Source: UBA6772 sp965183875 (GTDB taxonomy: Bacteria > Bacteroidota > Bacteroidia > Flavobacteriales > UBA7430). Taken from it: a stretch of 64,000 bases of DNA. This document shows, piece by piece, positions 45,398-54,078 of this stretch. Both the position numbers and the translations under genes were made by a program. Location: positions 96,791-160,790 of the forward strand of contig CBCYMK010000018.1 of the NCBI GenBank assembly GCA_965183875.1. The letters are read 5' to 3'. The notes beneath the pieces are model-generated. The model searched no databases. It saw nothing but the letters and a program-made list of their open reading frames with translations, and was not told where the DNA came from. Numbering within the stretch: the stretch's first letter is position 1; every line of letters starts with the position of its first letter.

Positions 45398-47253
45398 TCT
45401 AAGAAAGAATCTATAAGACTAGGCGAAAGTGTCGTTTCACATATTTCAAAGCCAAACCACTCTTGATGAGGTACATCGAATCCTACTCCGTTTAGGTAAT
45501 TATTCAAAGCTAGGTTAAGACCTTCCCTATAGTCGGTATGATTTGCTCCTTGTTCATCTATATGAGTTAGATCATTTTGTGCAAATCCTTCAAATTTAGG
45601 TCCTGTAATTTTAATTCCAAAACGTTCAGGATCTTGTCCTACCGGACTGTGAATAGTAGTAGTAAACTGATGCCAAAAGGCAGATTGAATACAATTTGTT
45701 TCAAAAAGTTGGCGAACTACCTCTAGGGAATCTATAGTTTCTTGTTCTGTTTCTGTAGGAAAGCCATACATTAAATAGGCATGTACCATAATATTATGAT
45801 CAGAAAAGGCTTTTGTTACTCTAGCAACCTGCGCAATATCTACCCCCTTTTTCATCTTCTTAAGCAATCTATCAGAAGCAACTTCTAAACCTCCTGTAAC
45901 AGCAATACAACCCGATTTAGCGAGAAGAGCACAGAGCTCAGGAGTAAAAGTTTTTTCAAAACGAATATTAGTCCACCAGGTAATAAACACCTTGCGTTCT
46001 ATTAATTTTTCTGCGAGCTGTCTTAACATTTTTGGAGGTGCAGCCTCATCAACAAAATGAAAGCCTCGCGTGCCTGTTTCTGCTATCAGAAGTTCAATTT
46101 TATTAACCAAATCATCTGCGGTTGTATTTTGATAATTTCCAATATAATCTAGGGATACATCACAAAAAGAACATTGTTTCCAATAACAACCGTGAGCTAC
46201 AGTAAGTTTATTCCACCGCCCATCACTCCATAAACGATGCATAGGGTTCATCACATCTAAAAAGGACAGGTAGCTTTTTAAATTTAAATCTTTATAAGTA
46301 GGAGCAGGTAAATTTTTATGATGAAAAATAGTGTTAGGTAGCTTATTCTTAAAAGCGACCTCTTTATTTTCCAATATAAAGGTTCTTTCTAATTCGGAGG
46401 TATCAATTTTACCCGCTAAGTATTCGGTAATTTGTAAGAGTGGTCCTTCGCCGTCGTCTAAACAAATAAAATCTACAAATTTAAATATACGCGGGTCAGT
46501 AAGCGAACGCAGTTCAGTATTACAATAACCCCCACCAAAAGCAACTTTAATTTTTTTAAAGCGTTTTTTAATAAACTGAGCACAGCGTAATGCGGCAAAT
46601 AAATTCCCTGGAAAAGGAATACTAAAACAAACTAAGTCCGGTTCATGTTCATCTAGCTTCCCCATTAACAAGAGCAATAACAATTGTTCAACTGAGGTAA
46701 TATTGTATTTTAAATATTCTTCAATTTGATCGAAATTACTTGCAGAAGTAGCAATCTGTTCGGCATAACGAGTAAAGGAGAAAAACTCATCAACGTTAGC
46801 CTTAATAAAATCACCAAGTTCCTCTACAAATAGGGTGGCCATATGTTTGGCTTTGTCTAATACACCTAAATTTCCGAAAGCATAATCTAAATCTTCAGCC
46901 ACTAGCTTTTCTACTCTATGTGCTGAGGGTAAAAATCCTGCATGTAGAATTTGATAAGCTGCAGTAACATTTTGATTTTGCAAATAGGAAATTACAAAAT
47001 CAACCTTATCTATATAATCTTCCTTTTGTTGCGCTACTTTTGGGAAATCAAAGCTTTCATTTTGTGCTGCTTCTACAAAAACACGGCTAATAAAATCCTT
47101 GGTAAAAACTTTCAAAAACAAATCTATACTCAAATCACATTGACTCGTAGGAATACCTTTGGAATCAAGAAACCCTTTTAAATAAGCCGTTGCAGGATAA
47201 GGGGTATTTAGCTGAGTGAAAGGAGGTGTTATTAGAAGTGTTTTTATTGCCAT
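45394..47253 (-). CDS. B12-binding domain radical SAM protein
   Basis: 619 residues. The N-terminal part starts with TLLITPPFTQLNTPYPATAYLKGFL, and a cobalamin-binding-like Rossmann part follows (PDLVCFSIPFPGNLFAALRCAQFIK, KVAFGGGYCNT). The radical SAM cluster motif is CYWKQCSFCD (CxxxxCxxC variant spacing C-Y-W-K-Q-C-S-F-C), with GFHFVDEAAPP and CIAVTGGLEVASDRLL after it. The substrate is unknown; such enzymes methylate or rearrange unactivated carbons. The last codons lie in copy 2 of the 62-bp duplication. No obvious partner genes. Confidence 0.9.
   Translation of the reverse strand: MAIKTLLITPPFTQLNTPYPATAYLKGFLDSKGIPTSQCDLSIDLFLKVFTKDFISRVFVEAAQNESFDFPKVAQQKEDYIDKVDFVISYLQNQNVTAAYQILHAGFLPSAHRVEKLVAEDLDYAFGNLGVLDKAKHMATLFVEELGDFIKANVDEFFSFTRYAEQIATSASNFDQIEEYLKYNITSVEQLLLLLLMGKLDEHEPDLVCFSIPFPGNLFAALRCAQFIKKRFKKIKVAFGGGYCNTELRSLTDPRIFKFVDFICLDDGEGPLLQITEYLAGKIDTSELERTFILENKEVAFKNKLPNTIFHHKNLPAPTYKDLNLKSYLSFLDVMNPMHRLWSDGRWNKLTVAHGCYWKQCSFCDVSLDYIGNYQNTTADDLVNKIELLIAETGTRGFHFVDEAAPPKMLRQLAEKLIERKVFITWWTNIRFEKTFTPELCALLAKSGCIAVTGGLEVASDRLLKKMKKGVDIAQVARVTKAFSDHNIMVHAYLMYGFPTETEQETIDSLEVVRQLFETNCIQSAFWHQFTTTIHSPVGQDPERFGIKITGPKFEGFAQNDLTHIDEQGANHTDYREGLNLALNNYLNGVGFDVPHQEWFGFEICETTLSPSLIDSFLE
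45398..45459. repeat. 62-bp duplication, copy 2
   Basis: Direct repeat of 44991-45052 (60 of 62 identical), here inside the radical SAM coding sequence. Confidence 0.9.
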
Positions 47254-47300
47254 TTGCCTGAGGTAATCGATCGATTCAAAAATTAATGTAGAGAAAAAAC

Positions 47301-47687
47301 TTATTTATCTAGTATTGACTTAATATTGGGCTTAAAATAGTTTTCTCCTTTAAGGATTTTCCCATCTTCTCTAAAGATCGGATTCCCTTGAGAATCGAGT
47401 TTAGACATATTCGATTTTTGTATTTCCTCAAAAACCTCTTCTATTTTATGCTGTAGACCGTGTTTTAAAATAGTACCACATAGAATATACAACTGATCAC
47501 CTAAGGCATCTGCAATTTCAACAAGATCATCATTCTCACATGCTTCTAGGTATTCGTCATTTTCTTCCTTCATTAAATTATATCGAAGTGTATAAGTAGA
47601 CTCGCCCACTTTAGAAATAGGCGCTAACTCATTCCCTATTTGGAAAACATCGTGAAATTTGGCTACGTGGTTAATTTGCTTTTTCAT
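47301..47687 (-). CDS. MazG-like nucleotide pyrophosphohydrolase
   Basis: 128 residues, all-alpha NTP-PPase fold. The metal-binding EENDEY helix (residues 41-46) and EIADALGDQLYILCG form the ExxE...ExxD motif. A C-terminal strand pair (SKLDSQGNPIFREDGKIL...FKP) is typical of the HisE/phage MazG-like group. It would hydrolyse non-canonical or excess NTPs as housecleaning. Single gene. Confidence 0.88.
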   Translation of the reverse strand: MKKQINHVAKFHDVFQIGNELAPISKVGESTYTLRYNLMKEENDEYLEACENDDLVEIADALGDQLYILCGTILKHGLQHKIEEVFEEIQKSNMSKLDSQGNPIFREDGKILKGENYFKPNIKSILDK

Positions 47688-47719
47688 ATACTTTAGGTCT
47701 TAAATGACGAATATTTAGT

Positions 47720-47727
47720 TATTTTTG
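47720..47727 (+). promoter_or_regulatory. -7 box TATTTTTG before yceI operon
   Basis: Fits TAnnTTTG, 30 nt before the ATG at 47757. Confidence 0.4.
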
Positions 47728-47756
47728 GTCGCGTAAAGAAACAAAATACCTCTAGC

Positions 47757-48335
47757 ATGAAAAAACTTATTTTAATAGCAGCCTTAACAATTCTAAACCT
47801 TACGGTTACAAAGGCACAAAATCAATTAAACATCAACCTTTCGGAGAGTACAATTGAGTGGATTGGAGAAAAGGTTACTGGTGCACATACCGGAAATGTA
47901 AGTCTAAAAAGTGCACACTTTATTATGGGAGCTGAACATATTGAAGGGGGAGAATTTGTAATGGATATGAATAGTATTAAATGTACTGATATAGAAAACC
48001 CTGAGTATGCTGGAAAATTAGAGAACCACCTAAAAGACAACGACTTTTTTGGAACGGATAAATACCCTACAGCAGAGTTTACTTTTTCAAAAGTAATTTT
48101 CGATGGCACCTCATACCTTATCACAGGAACAATGAACATTAAAGGGATGCAACAAGAGATTACTTTCCCTGCACAATTTCATACAGAAGAAGGTAGGCTA
48201 ATCGCCGATGCAGTGGTAAAAATTGACCGTACTAAACACGATATTAAATATGGATCTGGTGCCTTCTTTGATGATTTAGGCGACCGTATGATACTAGACG
48301 TATTTACCTTAAACATTCACTTAGTTACAGAATAA
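47757..48335 (+). CDS. YceI family periplasmic protein
   Basis: 192 residues. A signal peptide (LILIAALTILNLTVTKAQ) leads into a canonical YceI lipocalin-like barrel: STIEWIGEKVTGAHTGNVSLKSA, GGEFVMDMNSIKC, LKDNDFFGTDKYPTAEFTF and DRTKHDIKYGS. It binds polyisoprenoid or amphiphilic ligands in the periplasm. First gene of a three-gene operon with a small membrane protein and a SRPBCC protein. Confidence 0.95.
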   Translation: MKKLILIAALTILNLTVTKAQNQLNINLSESTIEWIGEKVTGAHTGNVSLKSAHFIMGAEHIEGGEFVMDMNSIKCTDIENPEYAGKLENHLKDNDFFGTDKYPTAEFTFSKVIFDGTSYLITGTMNIKGMQQEITFPAQFHTEEGRLIADAVVKIDRTKHDIKYGSGAFFDDLGDRMILDVFTLNIHLVTE

Positions 48336-48336
48336 C

Positions 48337-48528
48337 ATGGAAAATGTTACCCAAGGTCACTGGATATTTGCAGCCATTTTTGCCGTTGTTTTCATAATAG
48401 GTATTACTGGAGCATATTTAAAAGATGCTAAAATTCATAAAATCCACTATAAAGGGTTTTACCTTTTTTTCGCTGCCTTAATAATCGGAATTTTCCTACT
48501 ATTTGTTTTTAAAGACTTCTTACGATGA
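48337..48528 (+). CDS. Small two-helix membrane protein
   Basis: 63 residues with two hydrophobic helices (about 8-27, IFAAIFAVVFIIGITGAY, and about 42-59, LFFAALIIGIFLLFVF) around a basic cytoplasmic loop. No family recognised. It is 1 nt after yceI and overlaps the next start by 4 nt (ATGA), so it is translated with both neighbours. Confidence 0.75.
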   Translation: MENVTQGHWIFAAIFAVVFIIGITGAYLKDAKIHKIHYKGFYLFFAALIIGIFLLFVFKDFLR

Positions 48529-49505
48529 AAACGATTTTCAAAGTCCTACTAGGCTTTAGTATACTTTTTATTTCTGCTAACTTCTTTTTAAGTAAGAGCT
48601 TAACTGTAGAAAGAACTACCAGCATAAACCGTCCAGTAAATCAGGTTTTCATGAAGGTTGCCAATATAGAAGAATGGCAATATTGGGACCCATGGTGCAC
48701 CTCAGATTCTACAATTATAAATACATACTCCAACAGCAAATACGGAGTAAACAGTCAACGCTCATGGGTTTCAGAAGAGTCTGGCTCGGGTAGCATGACT
48801 TTTAGCAATGTAGAACTTAACAAGCGTATAGATTTTGACTTAACCTTTTTAGAACCGTTTGAGTCTGAAGCTTCAGCAACCTTTACTTTTGAACAAGTAG
48901 AAGGAAAGACTAAAGTGACATGGGCAATGGGACAAGAATACCCATTTTTATTAAGGGTATTTGGTCTATTTGCTGAATCTATGATAGGTCCAGACTTTGA
49001 GAAAGGCCTAGAAAACCTTAAAGTTTTATCTGAGAAAAACCGAGAAGCTTTCCATATTTTAATGTTTGAAAAAACTGCATTTTCGGTGTATTCTAAAAAA
49101 GAAAGCTGTACAACGGCGGCTATTGGACATACTTTGGAGACTGCTTATGGAGATCTAATAGATCGCATGGCAGAAGATGAAATAACCGTTTTCGGAAAAC
49201 CTATTTGCTTTTATCATTCCTATACAGATACAGAAGTTGAATTGGAAGCTGCCTTACCTGTTCATCAGATTATAACAGCTAGTGAGCACAGCAAAACAAT
49301 CGCTGCAGCTACGGTTATTAAAGCCACCTATGTTGGAGCCTACGACAAAACACAGGCCGCTTACGATGCATTAGATGCATTTGCAGCAAAACACGAATTA
49401 ACCGTAGAGAAATCCCATTACCAAATATTCATCACCGACCCAGGAACTGTTAGCGATCCAAACAAATGGGTAACGGAAATTTATTATACGGTAACTAGCT
49501 TATAG
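48525..49505 (+). CDS. SRPBCC + GyrI-like domain protein
   Basis: 326 residues. One N-terminal anchor helix (about 5-22). A SRPBCC/polyketide-cyclase domain (about 27-165: INRPVNQVFMKVANIEEWQYWDPW). A GyrI-like/AraC-effector-type small-molecule-binding domain (about 170-325: GAYDKTQAAYDALDAFAAKHEL, then a WVTEIYYTV end). Both folds bind hydrophobic or drug-like ligands. Operon with YceI suggests handling of lipid-like molecules (inference). Confidence 0.9.
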   Translation: MKTIFKVLLGFSILFISANFFLSKSLTVERTTSINRPVNQVFMKVANIEEWQYWDPWCTSDSTIINTYSNSKYGVNSQRSWVSEESGSGSMTFSNVELNKRIDFDLTFLEPFESEASATFTFEQVEGKTKVTWAMGQEYPFLLRVFGLFAESMIGPDFEKGLENLKVLSEKNREAFHILMFEKTAFSVYSKKESCTTAAIGHTLETAYGDLIDRMAEDEITVFGKPICFYHSYTDTEVELEAALPVHQIITASEHSKTIAAATVIKATYVGAYDKTQAAYDALDAFAAKHELTVEKSHYQIFITDPGTVSDPNKWVTEIYYTVTSL

Positions 49506-49543
49506 CATTAAACCACATAAAATCATTTAATTTACTTAACCAT

Positions 49544-49582
49544 AAAAAAGGCTGCATAGTATTTAACTATGCAGCCTTTTTT
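49544..49582. terminator. Bidirectional terminator
   Basis: A 17-bp perfect stem AAAAAAGGCTGCATAGT/ACTATGCAGCCTTTTTT with a 5-nt loop. It can serve both the SRPBCC operon (plus) and rsmG (minus). Confidence 0.9.
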
Positions 49583-49614
49583 GAAATTATAAAGAGCCAT
49601 AAGAACTAGCTCAA

Positions 49615-50262
49615 TTACTTATTTTTATTTTTCACAGGAACGTGGATAATTTGCTTGGTTTCGAAAAAAGCTTCCTCGAAATAGCTTGTTAAACTAACCA
49701 GGGTTTTTCTATTTCCCCATGAAGCCAACTCGGCACTTAGGTCTCCCCCTTTAAGAGCTATTACACCATTCTCAATTTCGTGCTTGTTCGTTTTAGAGAA
49801 TTTTTTGCGTGTCCACTTTACCAAGTCCATCATAGGAGCTACAGCTCTAGTAATTACAAAATCGAAGGTATCCTCTACTTTCTCTGCACGCATATGGTGT
49901 GCTTGTACATTTTGCAAGCCTATAGCATTGGTGATTTCTTGCACTACTTTAATTTTCTTCCCTATAGAATCTATCATCGTAAAAGAAACCTCAGGAAATA
50001 GTATTGCCAAAGGAATGCCTGGAAATCCACCGCCACAGCCTAAATCCATTAATTTAGTCCCGTTCTTGAAACTAATAAACTTAGCTATAGAAAGTGAATG
50101 CAAAATATGGCGTTCATATAAGGAGTCTACATCCTTTCTAGAAATCACATTTATCTGTGCGTTCCATTCTTCATAAAGTGGTTTTAACTGCGCAAACTGT
50201 TCTTTTTGAAGGACGCTTAAATTTGGGAAGTATTTTTCTATCAGTGCTAAATCAGAATTCAT
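49615..50262 (-). CDS. rsmG: 16S rRNA (guanine-527-N7)-methyltransferase
   Basis: 215 residues. The SAM-binding motif LMDLGCGGGFPGIPLAILFP is diagnostic, preceded by ISRKDVDSLYERHILHSL and followed by VITRAVAPMMDLVKW. It methylates G527 in the 530 loop; loss gives low-level streptomycin resistance. It overlaps the upstream sigma-factor gene by 11 nt. Confidence 0.96.
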   Translation of the reverse strand: MNSDLALIEKYFPNLSVLQKEQFAQLKPLYEEWNAQINVISRKDVDSLYERHILHSLSIAKFISFKNGTKLMDLGCGGGFPGIPLAILFPEVSFTMIDSIGKKIKVVQEITNAIGLQNVQAHHMRAEKVEDTFDFVITRAVAPMMDLVKWTRKKFSKTNKHEIENGVIALKGGDLSAELASWGNRKTLVSLTSYFEEAFFETKQIIHVPVKNKNK

Positions 50263-50839
50263 TCTCTTGGGGTTTCAATATTTGTACTAACAAATCTCTT
50301 GCTCTAAACAACTTTGCCTTTACAGAACCTAAAGGCATATTTAATTGATCAGCAATTTCTGCATAAGTTAACTCATCCAGGTATCTCATAATTATAAGTT
50401 CTCTGTAGTGAGGCTTTAGTTGATGAACTAAACTGGCGATTTGTTTATTCTTTTGCTTTTGAATTAAATTTCTCTCCGGATCTAAACCATTATCTATGAG
50501 GTCTAAGGTAGTAGCCACCTCTTCTTTTTCATCGTCTATAGAAATCGTGTTTTGTTGTTTCTTTCGAAAGAAATCTATAAGTGTATTGGTCGCTATAGTG
50601 GATATCCAGGTGCTAAAAGCATAGTCACTATTATAGGTATTCAATTTATCGAAGGCCTTACTAAAAGTGGCAATAGACAAATCTTCTACATCTTCTCTAC
50701 TTTGTAGTTTTAAAGAAAACGTTTTTTCTACTGAAGCCCAATAAAGCGTCATTAGTTCAGAATAAGCTTTCTGATCTCCAGAAATAGCCATATTTACTAG
50801 GGCTATATCACGTTCTTTATTGTTTTTTGTATTGTTCAA
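50252..50839 (-). CDS. ECF RNA polymerase sigma factor
   Basis: 195 residues with sigma-2 (about 20-85: YSELMTLYWASVEKTFSL, LSIATFSKAFDKLNTYNS, FSTWISTIATNTLIDFFRK) and sigma-4 (about 130-185: HYRELIIMRYLDELTYAEIADQL, GSVKAKLFRARDLL). No anti-sigma gene adjoins it; instead it is coupled to rsmG, a common Bacteroidota pairing. The stimulus is unknown. Confidence 0.94.
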   Translation of the reverse strand: MNNTKNNKERDIALVNMAISGDQKAYSELMTLYWASVEKTFSLKLQSREDVEDLSIATFSKAFDKLNTYNSDYAFSTWISTIATNTLIDFFRKKQQNTISIDDEKEEVATTLDLIDNGLDPERNLIQKQKNKQIASLVHQLKPHYRELIIMRYLDELTYAEIADQLNMPLGSVKAKLFRARDLLVQILKPQENEF

Positions 50840-50946
50840 TAGATATTTATAGAAGAATAAGAATCATTTAGAACTGCAAAAATACTATTAATACAGAAAC
50901 CACTCTATAAATAGTAGGAATAGATGTGCAAACAAGACAAATCAAT

Positions 50947-50954
50947 TATATTTG
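50947..50954 (+). promoter_or_regulatory. -7 box TATATTTG before tgt
   Basis: Perfect TAnnTTTG, 17 nt before the tgt ATG. A short leader follows. Confidence 0.45.
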
Positions 50955-50970
50955 CTCAAAATTTGTGTAG

Positions 50971-52101
50971 ATGAAATTCACTTTAGATAAAACAGACCCG
51001 CAATCGCAGGCACGTGCAGGAGTTATAGAAACGGATCACGGAAAAATAGAAACACCCATATTTATGCCTGTAGGTACTGCAGGTACTGTAAAGGGTGTAC
51101 ATCAGCATGAAATAGAAAATGATATTAAAGCACATATTATTTTAGGAAATACCTACCATTTGTATTTACGTCCTAAGATGGAAGTGTTGGAAGCTGCAGG
51201 TGGCTTACATAAATTTATGAACTGGGACAAGCCAATCCTTACCGATAGTGGTGGATTTCAGGTATACTCTCTTTCGGGAAGAAGAAAAATTACAGAAGAA
51301 GGTGTGCGTTTTAAGTCACATATCGATGGATCGTACCATTTCTTTAGTCCAGAATACGCCATGGATGTACAACGTACTATTGGAGCAGATATAATCATGG
51401 CTTTCGATGAGTGTACTCCTTACCCATGCGACTATCACTATGCGAAGCGTTCAATGAAAATGACTCATAGATGGTTAAAAAGGTGTTGTGATCACTTTGA
51501 TAGCACCCCAGATAAATACGGATTTAAACAAACCCTCTTCCCTATTGTACAAGGATCTACTTATAAGGACCTAAGAAAGCAATCTGCCGAAGCAATAGCC
51601 TCATTCGAAAGAGAAGGAAATGCAATTGGTGGTTTATCTGTTGGAGAGCCAGCAGACGAAATGTACGCTATGACAGAGGTTGTTACGGCAGTACTTCCAA
51701 AAGACAAACCTCGTTATTTAATGGGAGTTGGAACGCCAGCGAATATTTTAGAAAATATTGCCTTAGGAATAGATATGTTCGACTGTGTAATGCCTACCCG
51801 TAATGCACGAAACGGTATGCTATTTACGAGTGAAGGTACCATCAATATAAAAAACCAAAAGTGGCAAAAAGACTTTAGCCCTATAGATCCAAACGGAGAG
51901 TCGTATGTAGACAGTGCTTATTCTAAAGCATATTTACGTCATCTATTTGCTGCCAACGAATTGTTAGGTAAACAAATTGCTACACTACACAATTTAGGTT
52001 TCTACTTATGGTTAGTAAAAGAAGCTAGAAGACGTATTTTAGACGGTACTTTTTACGATTGGAAAGAAATGATGGTTAAAAAATTGAGTCTTCGATTATA
52101 A
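50971..52101 (+). CDS. tgt: tRNA-guanine transglycosylase, zinc cysteines missing
   Basis: 376 residues. It exchanges G34 for preQ1 in queuosine tRNAs. Catalytic regions are intact: ILTDSGGFQVYSLSGRRKI, MAFDECTPYP, GGLSVGEP and DCVMPTRNARNGMLFT. The zinc-site segment that usually reads like C-x-C-x-x-C is here PNGESYVDSAYSKAYLRHL, with no cysteine, although the downstream His (LHNLGFYL) is kept. This may be lineage-typical for Bacteroidota, but it departs from the textbook enzyme. It is followed directly by an LptF/G gene. Confidence 0.94.
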   Translation: MKFTLDKTDPQSQARAGVIETDHGKIETPIFMPVGTAGTVKGVHQHEIENDIKAHIILGNTYHLYLRPKMEVLEAAGGLHKFMNWDKPILTDSGGFQVYSLSGRRKITEEGVRFKSHIDGSYHFFSPEYAMDVQRTIGADIIMAFDECTPYPCDYHYAKRSMKMTHRWLKRCCDHFDSTPDKYGFKQTLFPIVQGSTYKDLRKQSAEAIASFEREGNAIGGLSVGEPADEMYAMTEVVTAVLPKDKPRYLMGVGTPANILENIALGIDMFDCVMPTRNARNGMLFTSEGTINIKNQKWQKDFSPIDPNGESYVDSAYSKAYLRHLFAANELLGKQIATLHNLGFYLWLVKEARRRILDGTFYDWKEMMVKKLSLRL

Positions 52102-53178
52102 TTGAAAAAGCTCGATAGATACATACTCAAACAGTTCTTAGGAACTTTTACTTTTACATTGCTACTCATATTATTGATATCGGTGGTGTTTGATGTATCC
52201 GAAAAAATTGACGATTTCTACAGGAGAGAAGCGCCACTAGATGCGATTTTAAGCGACTATTATTTTAACTTTATTATTCATTACGGATTACTATTTAGTG
52301 CATTATTCACTTTTATAGCCGTAATAATTAGCACTTCTAAACTAGCTAACAACACCGAAGTAGTGGCTATTTTAAACTGTGGACTAAGTTTAAAAAGAGT
52401 GCTTTACCCCTATTTTGTGGGTGCTTTAGTAATCGCAGGAGTTTCGTTTTACTTGAATAATTGGGTACTACCAATTACCAATCAAACACGATTAGATTTT
52501 GAACAGGAATACATCCGTTTTAAAAAGAGCCAGCGTTATAAAAACATACACAGACAAATAAGCCCAAACAAGTATATCTACCTCGAAAGTTATAATACAG
52601 GCAAGCAGAAAGGCTTCCGCTTTACCCATGAGGTTTTCTCAGAAGATCAATTGGCATCAAAATACAAAGCAGACTTTATTACCTGGGATACACTAGAACA
52701 AAAATGGTTGGCAGAGAGTTATAATTTTAGGGTTTTAGAAGAAGATGGTGAGACCGTAGAAAGAGGTTCTAGGCAGTTTAAGGATTTTGGGTTTAAACCC
52801 GAGGAATTGGTTTACCTTAAAAATAGTACCAACCTAATGACTTTGCCAGAGCTACATACATTTATAGTGAAGGAAAAAATAAGGGGATCAGAAAATCTAC
52901 ACTATTATTATTTGGATTTATACCAACGTTACGCCACACCTTTTACCACATTTATTTTAACCTTAATAGGGTTTAGCTTAGCTATACACAAAAAACGTGG
53001 GGGTATTGGGGTAAACTTAGTATATGGATTTGTTTTAACTACCCTATTCATCTTATTCCAAAAGGTGTCTATTACCTTCACCACTAACAGCGACTTGAGT
53101 CCTGTTTTAGCTATTTGGCTACCTAATATTATATTTGGTGCATTTGCTTACTACCTATTTAGAAAGGCTAACCGCTAA
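52102..53178 (+). CDS. LptF/LptG family LPS-export permease
   Basis: 358 residues with a TTG start abutting the tgt stop. Helices lie at about 11-33, 50-75, 95-120 and three near the C-terminus (YQRYATPFTTFILTLIGFSLA onward), with a periplasmic beta-jellyroll between. It starts KKLDRYILKQFLGTFTFTLL, the family signature. It extracts LPS from the inner membrane with LptB. It complements lptD at 38.9 kb; a second subunit is not in the window. Confidence 0.93.
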   Translation: MKKLDRYILKQFLGTFTFTLLLILLISVVFDVSEKIDDFYRREAPLDAILSDYYFNFIIHYGLLFSALFTFIAVIISTSKLANNTEVVAILNCGLSLKRVLYPYFVGALVIAGVSFYLNNWVLPITNQTRLDFEQEYIRFKKSQRYKNIHRQISPNKYIYLESYNTGKQKGFRFTHEVFSEDQLASKYKADFITWDTLEQKWLAESYNFRVLEEDGETVERGSRQFKDFGFKPEELVYLKNSTNLMTLPELHTFIVKEKIRGSENLHYYYLDLYQRYATPFTTFILTLIGFSLAIHKKRGGIGVNLVYGFVLTTLFILFQKVSITFTTNSDLSPVLAIWLPNIIFGAFAYYLFRKANR

Positions 53179-53987
53179 AGGAATGTTTCCCATACAAAAT
53201 AGGAATTAGGAAAACTTTGTAAGTCAGGATTCTCATTAAATATTCCAAATATTGTAGATCCACTACCCGACATAGAAGCATACTCAGCACCTTTATCGTA
53301 AAGAGATGCTTTAATATCATTTAAAATAGGATGCTTAGGGAACACTGATTTTTCGAAATCGTTAAGCAAATTGTCTTTCCACATTTTAGGGGTTTGTGAA
53401 ACCACTTCTCTACACGATTTTTTTCCTGCTGGGTGAATATTAGAAAAAGCCTCTTTGGTAGATATATGAATGCCTGGATTTATAATTATAAGGTATTTTC
53501 CTTTTAAACTTAATTCTATAGGCTCTAATAAATCTCCTCTTCCTTCGGCATACTGAGTATTGTCGTTTATAAATAAGGGACAATCGCTTCCTAATAGCAA
53601 GGCGTACTCCATTAATTTATTTGAACTCAATTGTAAGTTAAAAAGTGAATTTAATAAACGTAGGGTATATGCAGCATCAGAAGACCCTCCTCCTAAACCA
53701 GCTCCCATTGGTATAATCTTATGAAGGTGTATCTTAACTCCCGGTAAACTATAATCCTTGTTTAATAAATAGTAGGCTTTTTCGCATAAGTTTTCGCCAC
53801 CGGGAATTGGTAAGCCAGTAGAGTTAAAATTACAGGTTCCAGGACTTAAAGACTCGTCAATTAATATTTCTAAGACATCTTTTAAAGGAAATTGGTAAAA
53901 AACAGTCTGTAAATCATGGTATGCATCACTGCGTTTTGCAATAATTTGCAATCCTAAATTGAGCTTAGATGGTGGAAATAGTATCAT
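53175..53987 (-). CDS. ispE: 4-diphosphocytidyl-2-C-methyl-D-erythritol kinase
   Basis: 270 residues, a GHMP kinase of the MEP isoprenoid pathway. Motif 1 is FPPSKLNLGLQII, motif 2 IPMGAGLGGGSSDAAYTL and motif 3 ASMSGSGSTIFGIF. The active site is intact. The 3' end overlaps the convergent LptF/G gene by 4 nt. Confidence 0.95.
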   Translation of the reverse strand: MILFPPSKLNLGLQIIAKRSDAYHDLQTVFYQFPLKDVLEILIDESLSPGTCNFNSTGLPIPGGENLCEKAYYLLNKDYSLPGVKIHLHKIIPMGAGLGGGSSDAAYTLRLLNSLFNLQLSSNKLMEYALLLGSDCPLFINDNTQYAEGRGDLLEPIELSLKGKYLIIINPGIHISTKEAFSNIHPAGKKSCREVVSQTPKMWKDNLLNDFEKSVFPKHPILNDIKASLYDKGAEYASMSGSGSTIFGIFNENPDLQSFPNSYFVWETFL

Positions 53988-54078
53988 TGCATAAATTCTT
54001 GGCTCAAATGTAATAATTGTGTGTATTTATTAAGCTTCAAAAGTGAATTATTGTAATTTGCAGCCCTAATTTGTTACT

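Noticed and set aside
44991..45459. 62-bp repeats as prophage or island attachment sites
   Set aside because: Only 345 bp lie between them, with no integrase or cargo gene.
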